Program-made: the position numbers and the translations under genes
Notes under the pieces: model-generated
What the model was told of the DNA's origin: nothing
Database searches by the model: none
What the model saw: the letters and a program-made list of their open reading frames with translations, nothing else
In this document: one piece after another, positions 1 through 8,432 of the stretch
How the letters are laid out: each line of letters begins with the position of its first letter
How positions within the stretch are numbered: position 1 is the stretch's first letter
Assembly (NCBI GenBank): GCA_026988195.1
Contig: JALSLS010000229.1
Span: 1-17,403, forward strand
Origin: Methylomonas sp.
GTDB taxonomy: Bacteria; Pseudomonadota; Gammaproteobacteria; Methylococcales; Methylomonadaceae
Direction of reading: 5' to 3'
Length of the DNA: 17,403 nucleotides

Positions 1-3000
1 CTGTATCTTGATTTCTGCATTAAGTGGAACATTACTTGCATTAGCATAAGGGTCAATACTGACAACACTGCCTCTTGTCGTATCTATACTGCTATCCGTG
101 GTAAAGGTGCGAGTTACCGCTGTTGGTAAAATATTGCCACTTAAATCAGTAATCCCATCGATTCTTAATATATGTTCACTATTGTCAGGTAAATTACTCA
201 CTGGATTAATAGTAACGGTACGATGATCGCCACTTAAAGTACGAGTTACAGCAATATTATCTATTCCAACTTTTAAGGTTATTCCAGATAAATTAACACT
301 ACTAATTGGTTCATCAAAACTTACTACTACTCGAGAGTTAACAGGTATATTCACCTCTTCAGCACCAATACTTATCAAGTTAACATTTGGTGCAACCGAG
401 TCCTGTATAAATGAACTAGTAAAGTAGAAATATCGTCCAGACAATTGATTTTCAAAAAGATCTTGTATATTACCCCCCACATACATTCTGTAGTTACGTC
501 CTACAAACAATGCGACATTAGGAACAAAGGTTAAAAACTTCTTATCTTCACTTACAGATATTGTTCCAGCAATTTTTCTATACCCATCCACAGTATCTTG
601 AATATAAAATGAATCATTTGTAACCGTCTCAGGTTTTATTGGCTCGCTCATTTCAATTGTTATAACTGCATTTACCGGTACTGAACCTGCATTATTAAAT
701 GGGTTTGTTGCAATAATAGTAGGTCTAGTTGTATCAATTAAATTACCCGTAGTGAAACTACTTTCAACAGTTACTGCAATATTACCAGCCTCATCACGTA
801 CATTTTGTATGGTTAAGGTGTAATCAGTAAAATCTTTAAGTAAATCATTCGGTGTAAAAACAATTTGTTTATTACCTGATTGTAACTTCACCCCCCCCGC
901 TATAGTTGAAGTTGTCCCGACTTCTTTTAAGAAAATATTTGCCGCTTTTACTGTTTTAGCCCTTAATGCCTCATCAAAGTCAATAGTGATAATTGTATTT
1001 TCTGGAATATCAATCTCACTATCTGCAGGATCAATGGTCACAATTTCAGGCACTGTAACATCAGGGTTAGTTGGATCAGTTTCTTGATCTACTTCTGTTT
1101 TATCATCAATCCCATCACCGTCTGTATCAGATAATAATGGATTTGTTCCTAAGGCTATTTCTTGTCCGTCATCTAATCCATCATTATCTGTATCGGCATC
1201 ATTTGGATCGGTATTATGAGTGTCCGCTTCTTCACCATCACCCAACCCATCACCATCAGTATCAGGTTGCACTATTAGATTAATAGTCTCTGAAGTACCC
1301 ACATTATTCCCTAGATCGACAGCTGTTGCCGCTAGAGTCATTTCTGTTGATCCAGAAGGGATTGTAATGGGGACTTGATAAGGTGATGTTGTATCTGTAA
1401 AGACAACCTCATCATTAACTAAAATGCTAACTGAGCCGACCGCCACATCATCTTGTGCATCGACAGCAACAACAAGTGTACTTCCTTCAACAACCACTTT
1501 ATTATCAGTAGGCGTTGTAATCTGTACTGTTGGAGCAATACCCGCGTTGTCATTTAGCATCATATACTGAGCAATAAATAACTTACTATTACCTGTCGCT
1601 TTATAGTCAGAACTTACAACAAAACTTTCTTCAGTTATATAAGCATAACTTGCATCAAGTGCTATACCTGTACCCGCGTAATCCCCAAATGGACTTAGAT
1701 TAATAATCCCTTGAAATACTGCATTTTCAGGGTCAGATATATTCACAAAAGCGACAACATTTGGAAATAACTGTTCTGCAAAAAAGGCAAAACCATTTGT
1801 TAACTCAACATCTCTTGGAGCAATATCTGCTGTACCTCCAACAATAACTGGATTATCTAGATCCGTTATATTAATGACTTTATAACCCGTGCTGTAAGCT
1901 GCTACATAAGCATAATTGCCATTAATAACGACATCTTTGGTCGAGCCAATATTGATGGTTCCACGCGCTATTGGATTTGACTGATCAGTTACATCAATAA
2001 TCATAAAGGAACTTGCTGCAACTACAACAACTGTATTACCTTCTACATCAATACCTTTAATATCTCCTAAACCATCCAATTGGCCTTTAGTAACTGGGTT
2101 ACTAGGGTCGCTTACATCGACAACTTCGACTCCACCAGTGCCATTGGCTAAATAGGCTGTTTGAAGATCAACTTTAATATCTTGAGCAATACCTGCAGTA
2201 TCATGCACTGAGACTAGGTCAGGATTAAGAGGGTCAGCTACATTAATGATAACAAGCCCATTTTCACCATCAGCAATATAGGCTAAGTTACCTAATATAC
2301 GTATATCTATCGCAGTTCCTGCAGTATCTAAACTGCTTACTATAGTTGGCGATTCTTTATCAGAAACATCTACTACTTGTAACCCTGCAGCACCTGCAGC
2401 AACAAAGGCATAATCCCCTTGTACATCCACATTATTTGCATAACCTGGAATGCTAATTGCCGCTAACGCAACTGGTTCAAAGTTTTCAACGGTTATTACA
2501 ACGTCCTTACTTTGTCCATTATTAGTTACAGTTACAGTTGCTGTACCCGGCTGACCAGCAAAAACTTCCCCATCCGTAATACCAAAACTAACAATTGTTA
2601 AATCACTTGATGAATAGCTAGTTCCTGTAGACTTTTCTGTTAAATTAAGTGTAGAACCATCTAATAATGTGCCTGTTACTGTAAGCTGAGAACTTTCTTC
2701 ATTATTGATAGCATTAAAAGTTAAAGTAATACTACTTGGGCTAACACTTATTGATTCAAGAGCCTCTGCAAAATTGGTATCTGATGCATCAATTGGGCTA
2801 GAACCTGCTAAAACCTCTAAATAATCATTTAAACCATCGCCATCACTATCAGCATTTAATGGATCTGTTTCAAACCCATCCTCACCGGCTACAACTTCCT
2901 CACCATCCGAAATGCCGTCGCCATCTGAATCAGCAACATTTACATTTGTTCCTAAATTAAATTCCTCTAACGCAGAAAGACCATCGTTATCTTGGTCTTC

Positions 3001-3654
3001 GCTTGCATCAATTGCGTCATTTGGATTTAAACCATTGGCTAATTCAAAATCATCGGGTAATCCATCACTATCTGCATCTTGATTACTTAACTGAACATAA
3101 ATCTTTTTAATCACAATCGCCCCATCTAACCTTGCTGTAACTAAGGCAACACCAGACTTTAGGGGCGTTAATACACCATTTTCATATTTCACAACATCGG
3201 GGTTTGTTGATATATAATTTACTCCTTTCAATTCTTCTTCAGATAAACTACTTATAAAATATGTTTCATCTTTTTTAACTACTGATAGTTCTTGAGGTGT
3301 TTTATCATATAAATAAAAAGGCCCATCAAACAAAAAACCTATATCTACGGGGTCGGTTGAAATATCCTCATCTTCAAATACAAAGTCCTTAGTAATAGTT
3401 CTTTTATTTTGAGTAACACTAAAATAGGGGGTACTCCCTGATGTAGTCACTCCATCCCGTACACAAGTGACCCTCGCTCGTATACGTCCCATAAACGAAG
3501 GTACATTAGGTAAAGACCAATTACCATCTACCGACACTTGTACTGTACGGTTTAGAATATTCACCATGCAAGAGTCATCCAATTCAAATGCATGAGTATT
3601 AGGCACAAACCCACACAATATTGAGAATATTACAAAAACCGTCTTTTTATTCAT
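1..3654 (-). CDS. Large exported LVIVD / TSP3-loop / Big_5 surface protein (C-terminus outside window)
   Basis: An uninterrupted frame of 1218 codons runs from an ATG at 3652-3654 to the left edge, so the 3' end is missing. A GAGG ten bases upstream supports the start. Residues 1-22 form a Sec signal peptide (MNKKTVFVIFSILCGF, cut near THA). Residues about 190-293 hold four calcium-type loops (DADSDG, DQDNDG, DSDGDG twice). Residues about 396-690 hold seven repeats of about 42 residues with the LVIVD pattern (for example VVDVSDPSNP), enough for one seven-bladed propeller. An Ig-like domain follows (about 708-795), then three more loops (DTDGDG, DTDNDG, DTDGDG; about 796-865). After that come three Big_5/SbsA-like Ig domains (about 868-1188) and the start of a fourth. 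Such architectures are typical of cell-surface or secreted adhesion proteins; binding partner and anchoring are unknown. Calcium binding is inferred from the loops. A G8 run lies in the coding strand near residue 920. Confidence 0.9.
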   Translation of the reverse strand, partial: MNKKTVFVIFSILCGFVPNTHAFELDDSCMVNILNRTVQVSVDGNWSLPNVPSFMGRIRARVTCVRDGVTTSGSTPYFSVTQNKRTITKDFVFEDEDISTDPVDIGFLFDGPFYLYDKTPQELSVVKKDETYFISSLSEEELKGVNYISTNPDVVKYENGVLTPLKSGVALVTARLDGAIVIKKIYVQLSNQDADSDGLPDDFELANGLNPNDAIDASEDQDNDGLSALEEFNLGTNVNVADSDGDGISDGEEVVAGEDGFETDPLNADSDGDGLNDYLEVLAGSSPIDASDTNFAEALESISVSPSSITLTFNAINNEESSQLTVTGTLLDGSTLNLTEKSTGTSYSSSDLTIVSFGITDGEVFAGQPGTATVTVTNNGQSKDVVITVENFEPVALAAISIPGYANNVDVQGDYAFVAAGAAGLQVVDVSDKESPTIVSSLDTAGTAIDIRILGNLAYIADGENGLVIINVADPLNPDLVSVHDTAGIAQDIKVDLQTAYLANGTGGVEVVDVSDPSNPVTKGQLDGLGDIKGIDVEGNTVVVVAASSFMIIDVTDQSNPIARGTINIGSTKDVVINGNYAYVAAYSTGYKVINITDLDNPVIVGGTADIAPRDVELTNGFAFFAEQLFPNVVAFVNISDPENAVFQGIINLSPFGDYAGTGIALDASYAYITEESFVVSSDYKATGNSKLFIAQYMMLNDNAGIAPTVQITTPTDNKVVVEGSTLVVAVDAQDDVAVGSVSILVNDEVVFTDTTSPYQVPITIPSGSTEMTLAATAVDLGNNVGTSETINLIVQPDTDGDGLGDGEEADTHNTDPNDADTDNDGLDDGQEIALGTNPLLSDTDGDGIDDKTEVDQETDPTNPDVTVPEIVTIDPADSEIDIPENTIITIDFDEALRAKTVKAANIFLKEVGTTSTIAGGVKLQSGNKQIVFTPNDLLKDFTDYTLTIQNVRDEAGNIAVTVESSFTTGNLIDTTRPTIIATNPFNNAGSVPVNAVITIEMSEPIKPETVTNDSFYIQDTVDGYRKIAGTISVSEDKKFLTFVPNVALFVGRNYRMYVGGNIQDLFENQLSGRYFYFTSSFIQDSVAPNVNLISIGAEEVNIPVNSRVVVSFDEPISSVNLSGITLKVGIDNIAVTRTLSGDHRTVTINPVSNLPDNSEHILRIDGITDLSGNILPTAVTRTFTTDSSIDTTRGSVVSIDPYANASNVPLNAEIKIQ

Positions 3655-3837
3655 TTTTAATAAACCTCATATTCTAAACTTTGGCTTCGTCACTTAATTT
3701 TATAAGGACTTTTTTAATTAAATCTTTACTTACATTTATTTCTACTAAACTATTAATATGGTGGCCTTACCATTTCAAATATTTATTATGATAATAATTA
3801 CCAAGCACACTATTTACTTCAACCTGTCATTAACAAT
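3655..3837. other. Intergenic region upstream of the LVIVD protein gene
   Basis: This 183-base AT-rich gap separates two genes on the minus strand. It must hold any independent promoter of the downstream surface-protein gene. On the minus strand a TTGAAA near 3774-3779 could be a -35 box, but no convincing -10 lies at the right distance. A short dyad sits beside it, with arms ATGGT (3758-3762) and ACCAT (3769-3773) around a six-base loop; it could be an operator or nothing. I see no GC-rich stem followed by a T-run that would end the upstream transcript. Confidence 0.3.
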
Positions 3838-4368
3838 TTATTTTAATTTTTTACTATTCTTTAATTCATTCAACTCTATTAATATTGCTTTAGAAGTTTT
3901 AATAAACCCCAATGAAAATGACAATTCCTGAAAGCCATAATGATTATATATTTGACCATTACATGGAGAAGGAATACTACTAAGGTTAGTTAAAATTCGT
4001 AATTCTCGCCCACCGTCATATAAGACATCCATTGATTGAATATGAGCCCAATCTAAAAAGACGAACTCATTTCCCTCACTATAATTTTTATAATATATTC
4101 CCTTATAATCTGCCGACAATATAAATGACGAATTTCTTTTATAAAAAACAAATACAAAAATAAATATTGAAAAAAAAACAGAAAAAATAACAATTCTATT
4201 CTCTATTTCCGAATTATTATTAAAAATAAATAACACATAAAAAAAAACAATAAAAGAAAATAAAAAAAATGAAAACCAAGCAACAACATTATATTTCATA
4301 ACAAAAGGCATACGCATGAACTTTGAAATATCTTCCTTTGAATTAATAATATTAACCCCTTCCTGCAT
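3838..4368 (-). CDS. Small two-helix membrane protein with a PH-like C-terminal domain, function unknown
   Basis: The protein has 176 residues and no signal peptide. Two strongly hydrophobic segments, residues about 27-50 (WFSFFLFSFIVFFYVLFIF) and 60-76, form a membrane hairpin rich in Phe. Residues about 80-176 are a soluble mixed alpha/beta domain; the part around FVFLDWAHIQSMDVL recalls small membrane proteins with a PH-like fold of the STM3941 type. That is a resemblance by eye only. The ATG lies 13 bases after the stop of the preceding exported-protein gene, so the two are probably co-transcribed and may act together at the inner membrane. A weak AGG precedes the start. The helix-coding part is extremely AT-rich (16 G/C among bases 4141-4260) and contains two 9-base A runs (T runs in the coding strand). 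Confidence 0.7.
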   Translation of the reverse strand: MQEGVNIINSKEDISKFMRMPFVMKYNVVAWFSFFLFSFIVFFYVLFIFNNNSEIENRIVIFSVFFSIFIFVFVFYKRNSSFILSADYKGIYYKNYSEGNEFVFLDWAHIQSMDVLYDGGRELRILTNLSSIPSPCNGQIYNHYGFQELSFSLGFIKTSKAILIELNELKNSKKLK

Positions 4369-4381
4369 GTATTAAACCTAT

Positions 4382-4960
4382 TTATTTAATCGTCTTATTT
4401 AGAATGCTTGAAAAATTTTCTTTATCTAAATAATGACTAATAACATCATAAAAGTAATCACCGTTAAGCTTGTTAGAGAGAAATAGATTACCCTTTATTT
4501 TCATTACTGGGTACTTCATTACAACGTTATCACCTGTAACAAACTCTGTATTAACATAACAAATATAATAATCACCATATTCAATTATCATTTTTAATTG
4601 CATTGCTGATATTGCATTAAACCTTTCTTTATTTTGTTCAAATGCCTTAATATCAATTTCTTTTTCAAGCTGAAGTCTTTCTAATGGACTCCACAATAGA
4701 AGAATATCTTTCTTCGTTCCATTTTTATTAACATCATATAATTTTTTAAAAAAATCAAAAAACTGTCTTATCTCATTTTTCTTTACTTCTTTTTTTGAAA
4801 ACAAATTCAAAGGAGGAGAAAAAATCTCACCTAAAAAAACAAATTCAACTCTTTTTTTATTATTACTTTCATTTTCAAAACTGATATTTTTTTTTTCAAA
4901 AGCTCCAGCCTGAATAGAATAAAATAATGTTATTAAAAAAAAACCACTTAAAAATCTCAT
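4382..4960 (-). CDS. Small exported protein of unknown family
   Basis: The protein has 192 residues and starts with a clear Sec signal peptide (MRFLSGFFLITLFYSIQAGA, AGA cleavage motif before FEKK). There is no lipobox cysteine, so it is probably soluble in the periplasm or secreted. The mature part of about 170 residues is Lys/Asn/Phe-rich; I recognise no family motif. The C-terminal third (IEYGDYYICYVNTEF onward) looks like beta strands ending in an amphipathic helix. It lies 13 bases upstream of the two-helix membrane protein gene and 72 bases downstream of the cysteine-rich exoprotein gene, on the same strand. An A10 run in the coding strand (T10 at 4887-4896) falls just after the signal peptide, around residues 22-25, where slippage would abolish the product. 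Confidence 0.75.
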   Translation of the reverse strand: MRFLSGFFLITLFYSIQAGAFEKKNISFENESNNKKRVEFVFLGEIFSPPLNLFSKKEVKKNEIRQFFDFFKKLYDVNKNGTKKDILLLWSPLERLQLEKEIDIKAFEQNKERFNAISAMQLKMIIEYGDYYICYVNTEFVTGDNVVMKYPVMKIKGNLFLSNKLNGDYFYDVISHYLDKENFSSILNKTIK

Positions 4961-5032
4961 CTTTTATTTCCCGAATTTTTGATAAAGCATAGCTTCACTT
5001 TACTTTGTAAACTGCTATCTATTATTCAAACT

Positions 5033-8000
5033 TTAATTACAACTATATGACCCACCAATTACACCAACAACTGTATAACTAACAAATGACAAGGCCTTTA
5101 CCTGCCCTCTCAGTGATACAGGGCCTCCACATGTTTTTCCTTCCCATGGACTACCGCAACTAGTTTTATAACTGCCCGATGCTTCTCCTCGTAGCGACCC
5201 ACTAAACGATAATAAATTAGGGTAAATCACACCTAATGTTGCCCCTCCTTCGAGAAAGCCAGAAACTTTAATCCCCCCATTCCCTAGACAATCACCAGCT
5301 TCAAAACAAGCTGTTTCCAACTTTTCTTCAAACCCTGTAAGTCTTCCTATTACTTTTCCAAAACCTTGCACAGTCAACAATCCTAAAGCATAAGGTATTC
5401 GAAAGTTTGGCGTTTTAAATTCTGCACCAGCATCAAACACTATATTCTGCTGTATTCCCGTCGACTCTTTTGTTGTTTTAAGCTCTTCACAACACTCTTG
5501 ATAAATAATTTCTTTTACCTGGACTTTTCCTGAAAAATGTGGAGCTAAAGTAAATTTGTTACTAATTTTTGTTAGGATTTCAATTGGTTTTTTTGCCAAC
5601 CCTAAAAACTTTCCTGGGTCACCCTCTTTTATATTTTCAAACTTTTTCCTTCGTTTAAATTCTTTTCCAATACACTGCCCTTTTTCACATTTATCTACCC
5701 CTGGAGATTCGCCATTAAAAGAGCTGCAATATATATTATCATCACATGTCGCTCCATCTGGATCGTTTTCAGCCTTCCCATCCTTACAGCTTTTACAATC
5801 ACCTAGGTCTTCATCAACATTAACCACACTTCCTCCAGAGCACTCCTTGCATTCACCCGGGTCTTGAGTATCATCAGGCTCACAACTTCCATCACTACAA
5901 TCATTACTTTTAGGCTTATTACAAATAGGGCAATCTCCTCCTCCCCCATTACCACTACAACATCCACTTCCCCCAGGCTGACTGCCACAATGCCATCCAG
6001 CCTTAATAACCCCTACACCTACGTTAGTCTGTATTAAACTTCCATCTGTACTTACAGTACCCAACCCAATAGCAACAAACTCTTCAAGGTCATGATCAAA
6101 AGAATACATTTCAACCTGCGCACCTGGCGCATGACCATCTACATTTGGTAATGTCAGCGGTGCTGGTGGATCAAACTTAGCACCTGCTGGTTGAATAGTA
6201 ACAATAAACTGAGGCTGCATTCCATTAGGTGGCGCCATTGGAATTTTACTTGCATTGACTGGCGTTACCGATAAGAAGCCTTCTCTCGCACCATCAGGAA
6301 AAGTTACAGAGTTTGCTTTTACTTCTAGTTTAAACCCTGGTACTTTTTTCAAGGTAAGGACTTTATCTTCCTTACCGACATACACTGAATTTTCAGTATC
6401 CAGTTTGACCATATAGACAGGAGCAGATAATGGATTTTCTGCTCCTGCAATAGTTACCAGGTTATAAGTTAAAGTTGGCCATTCACCTTCATTTGTTGTG
6501 GTACTGCCATCTACGATTAAATGGACTGGCCCTACGGGTGCCTCTGTTATTTTGAACTGGCCTTGTGAATCAGTTACTGCTTGTCGATTGCTTCCATCAA
6601 TTCTTATGGTAACGTTTGGTAATGGATTATCTTGGTTATCTAGAACTAACCCCGTAATACTAGTTAATCCTGGGTCGGCAGGTTGTAAAGCTGAAGCTGT
6701 AAAGCCCGCATTTAATGTTGTACCCACCAAAGTAGCTGAAACTCTATGAACATCTAGCCCAATAGTTTCACCTAAAGTTAATGACGCTGTGGCTCGCCCA
6801 TCACTGTCTGTTGTTGCTATATAAGTTGTATTTCCATTTTGAAATTCACCCCCACCCTTAGTAACTTTGTATTCAACTTTTGCACCGTGTACTAAGTTTG
6901 CACCAATATCAGTTACTGCAACTATTAATGGTTGCGGTAATGATTGATTAGGAGCTCCACGTTGATTATTCCCTGAATTAATACTAACTTTATTTCCTGG
7001 GTTGGTTTCTGCTGAAGCATAAAAGACTACTTCACCATCAAACCCTATGGCTTTTGCTCTTACTCGATGATTACCTTGGCCTGAACGGGAGCCTAGTTTA
7101 AAGTTTACAGAAGCGATACCCTCTGCATCTGTTTTAGTTAATACCCCCTGTCCTTCATCATCACTTCCCGCACCAGCAACACCATCACCTTGAATAACTC
7201 TGTAGACCACATTGTTATCAGCTACTGGCTCACCATTGCCATCAACTAATTTAACTTTTAACGGCTGAGGCAAAACACTTAGAATTTTTGCGGTTTGACT
7301 TTGCCCTGAAACCAATTCAACTCGCTTTTCTGCTGGAATAGCATAAGTAACAGTAATTGTTTTTGAAGCAGTATTTCCTTGCTCGTCACTTCCCGCCACA
7401 GTAATTGTATTTTCACCTTCTTTAAGGCTAATGTTTTGAGCTAGATAGCTTCGATTAGAAACAGTCGCCGTTTTCCCATTAACTACCACTGCTGCCTGAT
7501 CTGCGCTAACAGTACCCCGGACAATATCATTAACTAAGCCAGATACAGCAATACTTGCTAACTTAACAGTTGAGCCATCTACAGGGGATTCGATAGTAAT
7601 AAACGGTGGGGTTGTATCTAATGCTACGGAGATTGAATCTGTTGTTTCTTTACCCTCTGTAGAAACAACTCTTGCTAAAATCGTATTATGCCCTTCCTGT
7701 AATGCAACATTTGCAGAAAAACTACCATTAGTATGTTCAATAGCTACACCATTAAGAGTAAGAGCGGCCTCTGGGTCACTTATTGTTCCTTGAACAGCTA
7801 TTGGTGAGGCTCCTACTGTCCCAAGTGTTTCTGGACTTGTTATTTTAACTGACAACTCTACCGCCGCAGCTTTCTGCCACTGCTCTATCAATGGTGTAAA
7901 TGCAAAAATACTTTTTCCACCACCAGCTACTTTAATTTGAACCACATCAGATGTTGTCCCGTTTATAAAGCTTTCAGCAACATAAGCAGTTAGATCAAAA

Positions 8001-8326
8001 TAGGGGTCACCAGCCTCTGTAATACCTGTAGCATTTGATATTGAAACAGCACTATTAGAGGTCAAGTTACTCACGACCAGCCTAAAAGGCCCCGTTAAAT
8101 CAGATGAACTAGAATTTTTAACTGAAACACTTACTTTTGCATCAGGACTCCGCCTGCTTCTTAACGGGTTTGATCTATTGATAGAAACAGTATTAGTTAT
8201 ATCTTGCCATGTCCCGTCACCGACAGCCGCATTAGCTATCGGCAATGAAGCAACCAACATAATACTGAAAAAAACTAGCGTAAAAAATATTTTTTGTAAT
8301 GTTATAAAGTTCTTAATAGGCAACAT
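5033..8326 (-). CDS. Multidomain exported protein: Ig-like, Big-1-like, carboxypeptidase-regulatory-like and Cys-rich modules
   Basis: I place the start at the ATG at 8326 because GGAGAAAGG precedes it and residues 1-33 then form a normal signal peptide (hydrophobic core FFTLVFFSIMLVA, cut after ANA); 1097 residues. An upstream ATG at 8368 with its own AGGGG is a valid alternative, and the frame stays open to a TTG at 8374. Domains in order: an N-terminal beta domain (about 35-150); two bacterial Ig-like domains (about 152-236 and 236-327); two Big-1/invasin-like domains (about 337-438 and 440-545; QPLKVKLVDGNGEPV is typical); a carboxypeptidase-regulatory-like domain (about 552-645); a ZU5-like beta region ending near GVIKAGWHC (about 652-778); a cysteine-rich linker (about 778-884) with three GxCxxC units; and a glycine-rich beta C-terminal domain ending in CN. 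No protease or lyase motif is visible. A role in adhesion or effector display at the surface is inferred from architecture. Confidence 0.88.
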   Translation of the reverse strand: MLPIKNFITLQKIFFTLVFFSIMLVASLPIANAAVGDGTWQDITNTVSINRSNPLRSRRSPDAKVSVSVKNSSSSDLTGPFRLVVSNLTSNSAVSISNATGITEAGDPYFDLTAYVAESFINGTTSDVVQIKVAGGGKSIFAFTPLIEQWQKAAAVELSVKITSPETLGTVGASPIAVQGTISDPEAALTLNGVAIEHTNGSFSANVALQEGHNTILARVVSTEGKETTDSISVALDTTPPFITIESPVDGSTVKLASIAVSGLVNDIVRGTVSADQAAVVVNGKTATVSNRSYLAQNISLKEGENTITVAGSDEQGNTASKTITVTYAIPAEKRVELVSGQSQTAKILSVLPQPLKVKLVDGNGEPVADNNVVYRVIQGDGVAGAGSDDEGQGVLTKTDAEGIASVNFKLGSRSGQGNHRVRAKAIGFDGEVVFYASAETNPGNKVSINSGNNQRGAPNQSLPQPLIVAVTDIGANLVHGAKVEYKVTKGGGEFQNGNTTYIATTDSDGRATASLTLGETIGLDVHRVSATLVGTTLNAGFTASALQPADPGLTSITGLVLDNQDNPLPNVTIRIDGSNRQAVTDSQGQFKITEAPVGPVHLIVDGSTTTNEGEWPTLTYNLVTIAGAENPLSAPVYMVKLDTENSVYVGKEDKVLTLKKVPGFKLEVKANSVTFPDGAREGFLSVTPVNASKIPMAPPNGMQPQFIVTIQPAGAKFDPPAPLTLPNVDGHAPGAQVEMYSFDHDLEEFVAIGLGTVSTDGSLIQTNVGVGVIKAGWHCGSQPGGSGCCSGNGGGGDCPICNKPKSNDCSDGSCEPDDTQDPGECKECSGGSVVNVDEDLGDCKSCKDGKAENDPDGATCDDNIYCSSFNGESPGVDKCEKGQCIGKEFKRRKKFENIKEGDPGKFLGLAKKPIEILTKISNKFTLAPHFSGKVQVKEIIYQECCEELKTTKESTGIQQNIVFDAGAEFKTPNFRIPYALGLLTVQGFGKVIGRLTGFEEKLETACFEAGDCLGNGGIKVSGFLEGGATLGVIYPNLLSFSGSLRGEASGSYKTSCGSPWEGKTCGGPVSLRGQVKALSFVSYTVVGVIGGSYSCN

Positions 8327-8432
8327 AATCAACCTTTCTCCACTATGTTTCTTCTCGTTGCTTTGCATTCTCAATCCCCTAACATTTTTTAAAATATTAT
8401 TGCTACTTTTACTAACAAAAAATTACTTTTAG

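Noticed and set aside
1071..1283. 70-aa plus-strand frame rich in His and Leu
   Set aside because: It is the antisense of the second aspartate-loop cluster in the large minus-strand gene; its composition comes from the complement of DTDGDG codons.
3758..3773. Dyad ATGGT / ACCAT upstream of the LVIVD gene
   Set aside because: Arms are only five bases and there is no T-run, so it is neither a terminator nor a convincing operator without comparative data.
5670..5995. CxxC motifs of the exoprotein as c-type heme sites
   Set aside because: None of CPIC, CKEC or CKSC is followed by His, so they are not heme-binding CxxCH sites.
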